Shown: one piece after another, positions 10,901 to 25,900 of the stretch
Layout of the letters: each line of letters begins with the position of its first letter
Position numbering within the stretch: the stretch's first letter is position 1
Origin: Didymodactylos carnosus
Lineage: Eukaryota > Rotifera > Eurotatoria > Philodinida > Philodinidae
Direction of reading: 5' to 3'
NCBI GenBank assembly: GCA_905250885.1
Contig: CAJNOQ010000428.1
Span: 1-51,275, forward strand
Length of the DNA stretch: 51,275 bases
Position numbers and translations under genes: made by a program
The notes under the pieces: generated by a model
The model's input: only the letters and a program-made list of their open reading frames with translations
Database searches by the model: none
What the model was told of the DNA's origin: nothing

Positions 10901-13900
10901 TGCGTAAAAATAAAAAAATAAATTTAATCTATTCTCTATTTTCATATAGAATCTGTCGGATATAATTGTGTCAGTTAGAGATAAAAATATGTTATTATTA
11001 TTATTTTTTTTATTTTATTTCAACCTACCGTACGATTGACAGACAATTGAGCGATAGCCATATCATGCAATGCATTTGGATTTCTAAAAGAAAAGAAACA
11101 AAAAATAAAATAATCGTGCATGATAAAATTCGTTATTATTTATTTATTTCTTTTTTTTTTTTGTATACTCGTTAGAGTCAGGGGAAACAATTTTTTCTTT
11201 TTTTTTTATCTAATATTGTAATCGCGCACGATTAATCACTTAGATGTAACATGCAATAGAGATAAACACCGATAGTTTTTAATTATAAAATATGTCAAAC
11301 TGTTAAATAAACAGATATCAATGGTAATTTTTTTATTATTCTTACCTTAATATAACAAAATTGAGTATATCGGATTTGATTGATTTGATAATTGGTATAA
11401 CAGCTGAATGAGCTTTACCATATAATATTTCACCGTTTACCTAATTGAAAAGTCAAAAAAAAAAAGTAATAATCTATTTGCTGTTTATGATACATATACA
11501 CAAATCAAGTAATTCAAAGTTGTGTATATGTTATAGAATTCAAGCCATTATTAGTACATAAGAAAAGGAAATAACAGTCTTATGATCTACCTATTTCTCT
11601 ACTCTTAAATGTCTCTCTCTTCCATTAAGAATATTAGTGCCAAATTTTTGATCGAATGACTGTAGTAGATCGAGAAACAAAGTCTTCATCATAACACAAG
11701 TTAAGATTTCTTTATTGATGTTAATAAGGATAAATTAATTAATGAGTTTTTTGGAGTCATATGAACATCTAAGGAGTATGGTTATTATTAAAATAAAATG
11801 GTTATAAGAGGATACTGGTGAAAATATCAAACAAAGAGATATATGATAAAAGATCTTTCACAAAGTCGCTGTTATACACCATAATAACGTTTTGATATCG
11901 TAGAACATTATTAATATGGTGTTAGTCGGTACTTTTTACAATAATTTAATTAGAAGGCGTTAATGTCGAATGTCAAATATGACTCTTTTACATCATTACT
12001 AAGAGAATTTTACCGACGTTATCGATCCAGGCAGTCTAACTAATATTGTAATAATGATGACGTTTCTATATATAAATGTCATGTTTTTTTAATAAATTAG
12101 AGCATGTTTACTGTTTTTAGTCTTTGTTCGTCTTTAAACAATCAGCAAAACGTTTGTTTGCCGAGAATCTATCACGCAATTTTGTCTACTATAGATTGTG
12201 TGATTCAGAAAAAATATTCAAGAGTCATAATATAATCTACAATGGTGTAATACCTAGATATTTTTAGTTAAGATTATCCACTCCCTTGATCGAAATGAAA
12301 AAATAAAAAAAACATTTCTAATCCGCCTTTGATATCTTTATATATGCAATTAAGTGTGCTCTATAATACGATAGTCTATCCAGCACTCAATAAATTTTTT
12401 GTAACTTTTTTAACATTGTAGTTCTCTTTTTAGTCATTGTGTGAGATTTTTCTATTAGTACTTTCTCAACAGTAGCGACAAAAAACAATTTTAGCTATCT
12501 GAATCAAAGTCCTTCTGTTAGCAAACATTATTTCGGTATTTTCTCTAATGAAGGTGAAGTCCGCAAGTGACAAATCTCGTTCTGATGAGAAACACTTTTC
12601 CAAAATGTATCCGTTTCTGCCTTTCGACTTTTCTGGACTGTGTCTCTTACTCTCGAATGGACAGATTCTGATATGATCAGATAAGAATAGAGCATATCAT
12701 TTGTCACCACACTCTCAGGCTTTAAGATCAGTTTCCGAAGACGTTAGCACTCCTGTCACATAGTCAGGTCATGCATGTTCTATACTCAAATATTGTTCAA
12801 AAATATCTCCAAAATCTGATCTTAAAGTCTGAGAGTGTGGTGATAAATGACATGTTCTATTCTGATCATATCAGAATCTGTCCATTCGAAAGTAAGAGAC
12901 AGAGACCATAAAAGTCAAAAGGCAGAAACGAATATGAGATTCGTGATCATCATCAAAAAGTACATTTTAGAAAAGTACATTTGGATGTGTTTCTCATCAG
13001 AACGAGATTTGTCGCTTCGCTTTATGTACACAATGACAAGTGAAATGTGAGCTTAACTTTGAACACACGGTTAGGGGTGCTACTTTACTTTTACCAATTA
13101 TTACATTATTCGGTAAAAATAATAAGCGTTTGTTACTTATTACCGGTAAAAAGGTAATAAATCTTGTTGTTTTATTTATTACTTTTTTCAAGTAATAATT
13201 TTTTATTATTTTACTTATTACTTTTTATTACTGTTCTTCTTATTAATAATAAGTAAATTAATAAAAAATTATTATTTGAAAAAGTAATAAGTAATAAGGT
13301 AATAAGATTTATTACGTGTTTCCTGATAATAACTAATACGTTTTATTACTTATTACTTGGTTAAAAACAGTAAAGTGATACCCCTAATTCAATTTATCTT
13401 TATATTCAGCATGTTTTAATGTCCTAATTTATATAATGAACTAAAATCTCTGAGATATTTTTCTACTTATCATAAAAAGAAATGACGTTAGTTTAACTTA
13501 CCTCTAATAATTGATCACCAATTTGTATTCTATTATCTCGATCCAATAATGAATTTGGTTGTATATCACAAACAAAAACAGCTAATTGTTGTGGATCTCT
13601 ATGTCCGATTAGCGATAAACCTAGTGGTTCCGATTGTGTTTGTCTATAAATATCAATTAAATATATATCACCGTCTAAATGTCCGTATTGTTTTAATAGA
13701 CCACGTTCAATTTGTTCTTTATCATAATTATCTGTATTCGAATTAGTATTATTATTGTCTGCTTGAGCATTATGTATTATAGCACCGGTACGATGTATGG
13801 TTGTTTCAGATCGATTTGTATTTTGTAATGATATGGCATTACGTTGATCAAATGTTGATGGTATTAATGGAATGTTAGTAGATAACGATGACAATGTTTC

Positions 13901-16900
13901 TGTAGTATTTATTATCGTATTATTGTCTGACGATGGATTCGATGGATCTAATAAACTTTGTACAATAAAACATACGGGTGATTTTGCTGCACGTATTATT
14001 TCAACAGCTTTATCGTGTGATGCTTCACGTAAATCATAACCGTTTACGTCGAGTATACGATCACCTGTTTTCAGTGTACCATTAGCACCGGCTGGACTAT
14101 TTGGTAAAACATGTTTAATAAAAATACCACTAATACATGATTCAATTGAATTTGAATTTGGACCAGAAAAATCAAGTTTTCCACCGACAATTGATATTCC
14201 AAGACTTTTACTATTTTCTTGGCGATATAATAAGACCTCACGCGCACAACCCCACAATGTTGCACTCAGGGTTTCACTGTCAACAATGCAGTGTTGTTGT
14301 TGAGGTGCTACTATAGCGGATGAGTGAATGTTTAATGATGACGGTTCAAAACCGTATGATTCATTATCCGTTTGTAATACGTGCTTTGTTTGTTCAATAT
14401 CAGAATCGTAAATTCTGAAAGAAAAAAAAAAGCAACGTAAAAAACAACAATAGTGCATTAGGTGATTACAAAATAATGTTGAGTCATACCCAGGTGGTGA
14501 TGTAGAATGTTGAGTGAGTTCATGTTCTCGTTCGAGTGTATACTCTCTGAACAAATTTGCTTCATCACTTGGAATATAAACAATACTAGAAGAAGAATTG
14601 ATTTTAAAACATTATTATAATTCAGTTTTAATCAATGTCTTTTCTATTATTACCTTATATCTGATCCCATTAATGATGCTCGTCGAACAACTGATTTTGC
14701 TTGTGCATTACTAATCTTTTTCATATTTTCATTATTTATTGATAAAATATAATCACCTGCTTTTAAACCGTATTCTGATGGCATAATAGATTTTATGATA
14801 CAACCATTTACACCCTCGTCAATATATGCGTCTACAATCAAACCTAGAATATAAAATAATTTTTATTATAATAAAAAAATTTTTCAATATTCTAGTAAAA
14901 CATACCTAATTGTTCAAAATTCTGTTTTATACGTATTTCTCGTTCAATATTCGATGGAAATTGAATAACTTCACGATTGAGAAATGTAATTACTCTTCCA
15001 GATGATTGTGAACTAGTGGATAATGCTGGTGAAGCAGAGGTCATACGCGGTGATTGACGTTCTCTTGTTGTTTGATTCCATTTATTTGGAGGTGGTGTTG
15101 TGGGTGTTGTATTAATAGGTGGAGATGATCCCGTCTGTTTTTGAGACGTTGCCGATATTATTGCTGTACCATCATTATAATCAATTTTCACATTTTTGTT
15201 CATGAGATAATCATCTGACTCAAATGGCACACGATTTATCGTTGTTGGATCAACAGTGCGAAAACCCCGATAATTAATATTATTTAAGCCACCACCGCCA
15301 CTCCCACTTCCACTATAGTCAGGCTAAAAACAACAAAAAATAATGGCTACGTTAATGTTAATTCATTAACACTATACTAAGTTATTATCTTATATGAGAT
15401 ATGCTTAGTAGAACAAGCAAAAGCGAAAAAAAAACATCAACAATAACAACAACTATTACTTTGTTTTTCTGCGAAATAGATAACAAATAAGTGTTTTTTT
15501 TCTATAGAAACCAGTATATAATGTTTATATTGTTATGTATCTTGATATATGGTCTCAAATTGACGCATAAGTTCAGGAAAAGAGAGCGTTTTTTCAATTA
15601 CATGTATGAATATTAAAACATTTTCATGCTGTGTGGAAATGAATAATATATAGTACTGATGACGACCTTCTTCTTCTTCTTCTTCTTCTTCTTCTTTTTT
15701 CAAGTTATTAACAGTTATGCGCAATGTAATATGTATATATGTCTGTGTGTATGTATAGAACAAAGATCAACTTAATGTCAACATGTAATTGTTCACTTTA
15801 AATTTGTTTTGTGTGTGTGTGTGTGTGTGTGTACCATGATGACTAATGACTAATGGTGCACATATACAAATACATATACTCAATTATAGACATCCCAGTA
15901 ATTATGTCAAAGCGTAATGCATACAATTTTAATCTGCGAATAATCTACTATACGAGTTATGTTAATACAGTGAATGTAAACAGATGAAGTCTTGTGGCAA
16001 TTATAGACAGATAAGATGATTTATACATCCAAGAAGAGAAAAAGAAAAACGACTTGATGATACCCATATGACCACTCTATGAAAAAGTCAAAAATTCAAA
16101 ACTTCGAGCTATATAATCATATACAGACGAGTATAATAACTGGGATATATAAAACAGCAAATAGAACAAAATAATCTAGCGTTCGTTATAAAGACGTTTT
16201 TCTATGTTTTTAGCAAAACAGAGATTCTAAATCGATACGGATTGAGATATAGTTAGAAAAGGTCAGTGACAGGTAACTACTCCATAAACCAAATAGAGAG
16301 AGCATAATTGTTAAATAAAGTTCTACTAGTTTTATTTACAATACACCGATAGATTGGATAAACTATTCGACAAACACAAGAAGTTTTCCATTTTTGTCAA
16401 ACAATTGAAATAACAAAGAGTTACGTGTAAAAATCACAATTTAACCGGAAAAAATAGAAAATCTAAAAAACCGAACTGTATTTTTCTTTTGAATAATTAA
16501 ATAACATTTGTTTACTTTCATCGTGCACATACCACAAAAGTCTGTGAATCGTAAAGATATCACCATTCAGTTTCCTCCTCTTTTTCTTTTTTTTTTGTTA
16601 TATACCAGAAAAATCTTATCTTTTATCCATAATCATGAAAAAAACAACTACATGTTTTCTATTAGATCGCGTAATTCTAGCAGTAAAAGTCGTTCGATTC
16701 TACTCTTTTTTCGTTTTTCTTCTTTGATTTGGGCTTTTTTTCTTCTTTTTTTTTTTATGTCTGTTAGATTTAGGGCTAAACAATGGCCGATATACGATAG
16801 AAAAATAACTAAAACAAGATTATTACGATAAAAAAATTATCTATATAGGACAGAAAAATAAAAAACGGTTTTTACAATTGAACAGTCAATTTTCTACATA

Positions 16901-19900
16901 TACACATGCGCACTATACATAACATTATTTATATTACTGATGTGGAAGAGAATAAAAATAACAAAGAGAATTAATAGTCTGTGATCTAAAATAGCTTAAA
17001 GAATGTGAAAAACAAACTATAATATATATATATCTATATATATTTTTGTCTTCTATAAATAATAACATACATCAGAGAAATGTCCTATTATTAACAATCA
17101 TATATTTTCATTGTCATTTTTTTAAGATGGACACACGTGAAAGAATTAATCTTTCGGTCAATCGTCATTTGTTATTTCCCTATAGGAAATAAAACAAAAC
17201 ATCGTTCTATATTATGGTCTACTAAATTCAATTGAAGAAAATTAATAACATCGGATTTTTAAAATATTTAACTAAATTTTATCGTTTCTCTATCTCAAAA
17301 CGTTTATATAGATGATTAAACAAAAAAAACAACAAATCTCTTTTCTTTTTTGAAATATAATGAACACAGCTGAAGTCTCATATTTTATAAAATCTTAGAT
17401 ATGTTTATCTCACTAGAAATGCTAAAAGTAAAATGAAGTTTCTTACAGTTCAAAAGGAAATTGACATCACATACTTGTGAATGTCATCCGGAGAAAGGAG
17501 AACACATCTGAAGAAGAAGAAAAGAAAGAAGGAATAAAAATTAATTAATTAATATTTCGTTCGCCTCATTTAAATGCGTACATTTATCATGGAGATCAAT
17601 TGTAATGGGATATTATAATTTATTTTTAAACATTGATGTGTCATAGATGTCTTATTTTTATATAATTTTCCGTATTAGAGAGGACTCATTTTAAAAAAAA
17701 AATAAAAACAGAAGAAAACAACAAGTCCAGTCAGTATCTTTTATAATTTTTTTCTTTTTTTTCGTGTTTTCTCTTTTTTTTGATCTTAATGAATTTAAAA
17801 ATAATCTGATTAAATAATTGAATAAGAACAATATATTCATCTGGTCATTTGTTTGTTCTCTCTCTCCATCTCTCTCTATTTTATTTCATTTTTGCCTTAC
17901 CATTGTTACATTAATACCGTTTTGTTCTTGAGTTTTACATTTTTGATTTTTTGTACATAAACATATTCTAATAATAGAATAGACTTTTCCCATGTTTTAT
18001 CTTAATTATTTCTTATTTCATAATTAATGAGAAAAAATGTGGCTGATGTCTATTGAATTAAAAAAACAACATACAAAAAAAAAAAAAGTAAAAAGTTCAT
18101 TGCTTTTTTATTACGATGTCTATATGCATGCTAGTTGCTTTTTGCCTCTGTATATCATCAGTCCTGATTCTCTTTTTTACTATTCTTTTATATTTAATTT
18201 GTTTCTTTTTTCGTCTGATTACGCTTTTTTTTTTTCATTTTCATACTGACAGACATACACACACACACATTTTAACACAAGAAAAAGGTACGAAACGCCA
18301 ATAATCCTCCTCAATTGTTTTAAACATTTTTTAGGACAGTAAATGTAATCTGCTATTTCATAACTATGACCAGTTGGTGTATAGAGACATCAATCAAAAG
18401 CAAAAGAAAATAGAAGAAGAGGAAGAAGAACAAAGTAGCAATAGAACGAAATAACAATACACGTACGGACACAAGTATAAAATGAAATTCATGTCGATTT
18501 TGTTCGAACCTGCTGTTACTAATGATGCCAGTGTGTTTAATCAAAAGAAGAAGAAAAAAAAAAATAAAGAAGAAAAATAAATCGTAAAATCGACATTTTA
18601 TTAGATCAAAAAATCTTTGTCTCGTCTTCTATGTCTACCATAACAAGATTAGAAAACTCATCCATGTTCAAATACTTAAAAATGAGAATATTTTCTCTTT
18701 TTCATCTTCTTTTGAAAATTTTTTTTTTAGAATACAAGAAACCAGAAAAAAGAGAGCAATGCAGTCGTTAAATGATTTTTATGGTATATAAAAAAAAAAA
18801 CACAAAAACAACACAACAACTATCGTACTCTTCTTCTTCTTCTTCTTCTGTCTCTCTCTCTCGCTCTCTCTTTCTTTTTATGTTTTAACTAAAAGAAATA
18901 TAAACATTGTCGACAAAATAATGTCAGATTAAAATGACAAAAACATATCTTCATCATCATCATTATACATGTTTGTTAACTAATGTAAATATTCATATTC
19001 AATCATTCTTATCGATTACACCATACTTTCTTGCTCAAATATTGTTGTTGTTTTCAATTGAATATTTTCAACAGTTTTTTGTCATAAAAAAAAAATGCCA
19101 TCTCACTTTTAAACGTTCGAAAAATATACAATTTCAAATAGAAATTAGATAACTACAACAAACATAGAATGTAACAATTAAAAGTTATTGGAAACGTAAA
19201 AAAAAAAGAAGAAATCACAACGTTTGTTTAAATAATGCCTTGTATAAAGAATAAAGTAAACGATCTCGACTTGGGGTTGACATTTTTTACACAATACACA
19301 GTAAATAAGTAAAAAACAGACAATTCTTGTATATTTTAGATTCAATGCTTAGCTTTAACATTGAATTTAAGAACCAGACTGCACAAAAACAGTAATTATC
19401 TGTAAAATGACTATTCCCACATACTCTCTCTCTCTCTTATACTTTCATTATTTACTGTATAGTTGAAGTTTTATATAAATGACAAAAAAAAAGAGAAGAA
19501 AAACGGGCACCATTATTCTATCGGTCTCAATCGACACTTGGCAATTTTTTTTTCAATGTTATTTCATCAATGTTATTTACTGATTCGTGTAATTATCATG
19601 TTATTCATTTGTCTTGCTCCGCATACATATCGTCTTTTTAACAAGAACATCGATTGTATGCGTCATAATGATGAGAAAACTATCGTTCAACTAGAGGTAT
19701 GCAGATAGATTTCTACACTAGAAATTTTTTTTTGATAGTCTAAAACTATTCTCTGAATTTGACATCTTGAAAACTCTTCTTACAATTACTTTAGATTTGT
19801 TTTATTTAACAAATTTCTCTATAATATGTTCATTTTATCTCATAGATACATATCATCAAACCTGCAATGTTATCTCGTTTCATTATTTAATTGGCGAATA

Positions 19901-22900
19901 ATTATTAAAACAAAAAAAAGAAAAAGAAAAAGAAAAGAATATCGTCTATCATTGACAAACCGTGGTTCTCATTACCTTTTAGAAATACAAATTCCATTTG
20001 TAATAAAACAATATTCTATTAGAAACAAAAGAAAAAAGAGTGAAGAAGTTGTCCATTAATATCTTTTTTTTTTCTGTTCGTTGTTGTTTTCTTTTTCCCT
20101 TCTCAGTTTCTAATCAACATCGACGCGATAATATAAAAGATATTTTTCTTAGAAGATAATCTTCTCTGTCTTATACACGATATATATAGAGAGATATAGA
20201 AGATATATATATCCAAGAAAAGAAAAACTGAATAATAAACTAGTTTTATGAATATAACAATAGATGAAGTATAAGAAAAGAAGAAGAAAAAAATGGAAGA
20301 AGAAGAAGATAGAAAAAAAAAACGAAGGAATTTTTTATTATACTAAAAGAAATGATATATATAAATTTCGAATCTATAGACGAACAAAGTCAAATTATTG
20401 TATTTTTTCGGAGAATATAGAGAGATATATAGACACAAAAAGAAAATTTGAAGTTGTATATAATATTTAAAGAGCATACTTAAAGATCATGATTATAGTA
20501 AAGTATTTGAAGAAGAGAGAAAGAGAGAGAGAGAGAGAGAAAAAAAAAAGACATTAATATGTTTGAACAAGTTCGGCACGTTCCTCATTATATGTACGCA
20601 ACCAAACGAACAAGTCATTAAATCAATTAATTAGAAAATAAATAAACAGGTATTGATGATATAGATTTTGAAATAATGATCAAACGTCTCAAACGAGTAA
20701 CAAAGAAGAAAAAAAGAGACAGATTTTTATTTGATCGAAGATAAAAAAAAAAAATGTTTGAAACAATCGTTCGAATCTAACATTGTCTCCGTAAAAAAAA
20801 AAGAAGCAATAAAATGATATTTTTTTTCTTTTCAATCGAAAATGTTTTTTTTAAAATCTAACTGTTCATTTTATTTTTTTTAAGACTTTGACCGATAGTA
20901 AATCTGTTTTCTATCGTATCGCTTATACACAATTTTCTTTTTCTTTTTATTATTTTCTGTAAAAAGTCAAATAAGAGTATCACAGTCCATAAGTACATAC
21001 TTAACATGTTTACAGAAAATAGTCTTTTATTTTTTTATTTTTCAATAAAATTATTATCCTTCGCTTCATTTGCATTTTTGTTGTCTATATCCATCTAGGA
21101 GTCATTAAAAAATCTCTTTGATTACTTCTTCTACTTTGTGTAATTTTTTTTTCTTCTTCTTCTACTTCTCGTCGACAAAGAACTTTGCGTATTGTCAATC
21201 ATGTTTTTTTTTTCTTCGTCTTTTTTTTTTTTTATATTTTATATTTGTTGTTGTGTTGTTGTTACTATTCATGTTTATCGTTTATAATCTAATCTAATCT
21301 AACCAAATATCATAGACGATGTCAGGAAAAGAGCCATTGAGCCGTTACTTTTTCTTTTTTTTTTTTTTTCTTCTTCTTCTTCTTCTCCTAGAAGAATGTC
21401 TCTATATCCGGAAAATAAAATAAAAAAAAAAACCTCAAAGAAAAAGAGATTGAGATATGATCCATATCGTCACAGATTGAGCACTTAGATTGAATGCAAC
21501 TAACTAAAAACAAAAAAATTATGCATAATTTTTATTTGTCCATTAGTTTTTTTTTTTGACTTATTTACATTCTATCATGCATTTGACATCGTCTAATCTT
21601 TAATTTATTCTATAACCTTTGTATTGAGATTGTTATCTTAAAAGATCTTTTAAATTAGATTCTATATTTATACACACTAATATTAGAAAAATTATAAATT
21701 GTACTTAACTAATAGTAAATATTAACAATTTTATTTTAAAATGATTGACTTACTTCGTGAAAACATGTTAAGGGTTCAAATTTTTTTTTAATCATTGTTG
21801 AACGTATTAAATATTCATCATAATCATCATCTTCATCTTCAATCATTCTTTGTTGACGATTACGATAATATTGATCAGTGGCTGATGAACGTTTATTTGA
21901 TCGAGATGATGATGATGATATTGTAGTAATTGGATTGAATTCTGCTGCTACTCCTGTTGTTGTTGTTGTAGTAGCTAATGGTGTGGCTAATAATGTTGAT
22001 GTTTGACGATTAAAACGTGAATAGGAAAATGCTGATGGACCACGTAAACGATCATAAAATGATAGAGATGCTGTTGTTGGCATTAAAACAAGATGATCTG
22101 ATTGAAAATGAACAAATTCAGGTAAATTTGGTTGTTCATCCATTTTATGATTAAATGAAGAAATATTAATTTCCTCTTGTTGTGTCATTCGTTCATCATC
22201 ATGTACAAGAGTAGAGGACGTAGTTAATTCATGATCACGATTAAAAATAATACTATTACGTTTTACAGGTTCTAATAGATCTAATAATTCATCGTCATTC
22301 GAAAAAAATTTAACAGGAGATGGCGGTTCATTATCAATTTCTGGTAATGGTGAATCTATTTTATGTGGATGATAATTAAAAAATGTACTTTTTGTATGTT
22401 TTGGTTTATCAAATGATAATAATGTTTCAAAATATTCTTTATTTAAAATAGCTGGAGCTGAAAGAGCGATGCCCGGTGATACAGCTGGATCATGAACAAT
22501 TTGATTAATTTTAGTTGGTTTATTATCACTCGTTTGAAATATGTTATCTGAATGATTGACCTTAATAAACAAAAATAAAATAAAATAATTAATTATCTTA
22601 ATAGGATTTTTGAAATTAAAATGATAGTGAAAAAAAATCATCACTAAATAAATAACCAAATTGTTAGTTCGATGTTATTATTAGTCATATTTTAATGTAG
22701 AAGAAGGTTTTACCCTCACCGTTCAAAATTTTCTAAGAGAGATTGTTTGACATTCACTGACTTCTATGATAGATTATTGTTCATTAGATTCATCAATATC
22801 TATCCTAAGTTTCACAAAAAAAATTTTTTTTCATTTTTTGCGATTTCTTTCCTTATTGTCGAAAAAAATGTATCCTCTAAATATAAACTGTCTTTTCAAA

Positions 22901-25900
22901 ATTTAAATAAAAATATGTTGTCAACATAAAAAGTTTTTTTCTGATATTCTTTTTTTTTTAATTCTAAAATAGCATGTGCAAGCATTAAAGTTGTTTAATA
23001 TGACTTGTATGTATAAGCATATCGTTCTCTCACTTTAGATAATAATAGCAAAGCATATAAAAATTAAAAAAAAAAATTTTCCTTCTACATAGTGAGCAAG
23101 TGCTTTTATAATATTTGTATGATTAAATTATGAAAATATAAAAATAAAAAATATCTCTGAAGCAAGTAAATGAGCATTTGTTTGGTTGAAGAGCAAAAGA
23201 AGGCAATTGTTTTATAATGTTTATTTTTCATGATATATGAAGCTAGCGAGGTCAAATATATTTTATGTTGTCTATTTTTATAATCAATATTACTTTCTAT
23301 ACTCTGTGAAGAATAATATTTGCCAAGTTTTCTTTCATTTTTACTGAAAAATTTTAAAATTGTACATACTAGAGAGAGAGAGAAAAAAAAATCTATCAAT
23401 CATTTTTTATTTTACTTACTTGACCATTTGTTACTGGTGTTTTGGACATTTTTGATTTATTAATACTATTTAGTCGATTATCATCTAATTCATCATCTTT
23501 AGATTTTGGATACGGTAATGGTTTTGATAAACTTAATTTGACAATGCCTCGTGGAATACTTTTAAGTATTTTAATAGCTTCATCTAATCCCATATTATCA
23601 AGTTGAATTCCATTTACTGCTAATAGACGATCACCGGGTGTGATACGACCGTCTAATTGAGCTACTCCACCAGGTACGAGTGCTCGAATAACAATAACCG
23701 GTGAACGATTTGGTTGAGATGGATCCTAGAAATAAAACATATTACATAATTTTCTAGCTATTTTTGTTATTTTTTTTATTGCATAAATTACATACATTGT
23801 AATCTAATACTGAAAATCCAAGACCAAAATCTTCTTTTTTTAATTCAACATTTGTCACTGAATTACTCCACATTGCCAAATTTGAAATGACTTCTAATGA
23901 ACGTGATTTTGGTTTAATTAATGATGGATAATGTGTAAAACATATTTTATTTGAATTATTATCATAATTTCTATTTGATTCATCTAATGTACCCATACTT
24001 TTTGCTTTTACAATTAATTCAGCTGTTTTACTAAATGTATCACGATTATTTTCAGCATGATTTTCATCATAATATTTTCTTGCACATATTAATTTAACTT
24101 GATTTTTAACATGTTTCAATATTTCAATAACATGAATATGATTTTTTCCATATAAAACATGATTATTTACCTTTAGAAGAAAGGAACAGTTACAATAACA
24201 GAGTTAAAAATTTAATCGGATATAAACATCTAAATTATAAGTTTTTTCTCATTGTTTATTCGATATCTTTCTACTACTACTCTCTTTTTTTTTCTCTTCA
24301 CTGTAGTTAAAAAGTACAAAAATGTTCAAAACTTTTTGTTCATAATAAAAGAGAAAATTTTATAATTATTTAATACAATGACTGTACCACTTTCAGAAAT
24401 ATATCTTTTAGATTTAGTTTCAAATGTTCATAGGAAATTTTTTTTATTCTTACTTCGAGTAGTTCATCACCAGGCATTAATGTTCCATCGAGTCCAATGG
24501 ATCCATCACGTAATAATGCTCGAATATAATGATGTGGACGTACTTCTTCACCATTTTCAACATCAACCGTACCTTCTAATGTTATTCCAAGTCCACTAAC
24601 ATCCGATTTAACTACATCAGCAATCTTAACAGAAACATAATCAAAATTTATTGTCTATTTTTCGAATAATTTCTATTTTAAGAAGTGAAACGTACAAGAA
24701 TTTCATAGTTATCACCACCTAATAATTTAAGCCATTTTTGTCGTATTTGTTCGTTGATTTCTACAAAGAAAAGCACTGTTAATATTGATAATATTTTTAA
24801 TAGAATTAGATAGACGAAATAGAATCTCAAAAATGTATAATACAATCGTAGATGAGAAAATATAAATTCTATCAATTACGTAAAAAATATATTTACCATT
24901 TGGACTTTGAAATTCTATTTTCTCTTCTAATTCTTGAAGTTGTTGTGATGATTCTAATGCTAAAAATAAAAACAAAAAAAAGAAAAGAGTTTAAATATTT
25001 ATAATTGATTTTAATTTTAGATTACCAATCATTTCTTTGATTTTTTCATGTTTAACACCGTCTAAATATCTTCGAACTTTTAATCGAACAGATGATGTTG
25101 TACCACGTAATAATTGTAATGCTTGTACATTTGGAAAACCATTTAATGATTGTTCATTAACTTCAACTATTTGATCTCCTACACTCAATCGTCCATCTTT
25201 TGCACATACACTTTCACTCGCTATATCACGTATAAATATACCAGAAATGGCATCTAAATATTGAATAAAATAAATATTTATATATGAAAAAAAATTTATT
25301 TTTATTTTTTACCATTATTTGTTGAATCAGCACTAACATAACCAGCCACAGTAATTCCTAGTCCATCTTCACCTTTTTCTAATGTAACATCTAATAATTC
25401 TGTACCATCTTCATGTGCACACTAAAAATAGCCAAAAGCATAATATATTAAAAAATAAATTATTATTTGTTAATTGAAAATAGTTGAAAAATCTCCGTAT
25501 GGTAGATAATTGGAAGAGATATTAGAAAACTTTTCTATGTGTATTGTTTATTTGATTTTTATACAATAGACAAAACACCACATATAGAAAAAACTATTTC
25601 CATATTAGTTCAAGAACAAAAAGAGAAAGTGAGAGAGAGAAAAAAAAGAAATGATAAATAAGCAGAATGGAACACGACATATTCTTTTAGTCATAAAGAA
25701 GGAAGAAAAAAAAAAGAAGTAATTTGGGTAAGATCAACAACATTGTGATCGAACAATAAAATATGATGTACTTGAGATTTAGAAGAAGAAGGAGAAAAAA
25801 AAACTGTGAGTAATTATTCTACGAACAAAGATTTATTATTCAGATGGCTTATCGTGTGAGTCAAACATAGATGAATCTTTTATTCTAAAGCAATATTATT

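Larger units (their letters stand above)
11441..13501 (-). other. Intron 18 of the PDZ scaffold gene
   Basis: 2061 nt splitting PDZ8. It holds a foldback element (12567-13015) and a palindromic MITE (13071-13387). The open frames 12528-12710 and 12847-13050 are mirror images of each other within the foldback. The stretch 11441-12480 shows nothing recognisable. Confidence 0.65.
15324..21753 (-). other. Intron 14 of the PDZ scaffold gene (6.4 kb)
   Basis: 6430 nt. It includes a CTT repeat (15667-15696), a GT repeat (15811-15832), AG tracts (about 20516-20542) and many A or T runs. No exon, transposon or RNA gene was recognised. The short open frames inside (for example 16508-16831, 18037-18304, 19463-19708 and 20264-20470) are lysine- or phenylalanine-rich products of simple sequence. 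Confidence 0.6.

Noticed and set aside
12528-13191. Several frames sharing SESVHS(R/K)VRD-type sequence with 29504-29764
   Set aside because: They first looked like a small gene family. They are mirrored copies within foldback elements, without start context or intact length.
15533-15763. Poly-Glu-containing minus-strand frame
   Set aside because: The Glu run is the (CTT)n microsatellite in intron 14.
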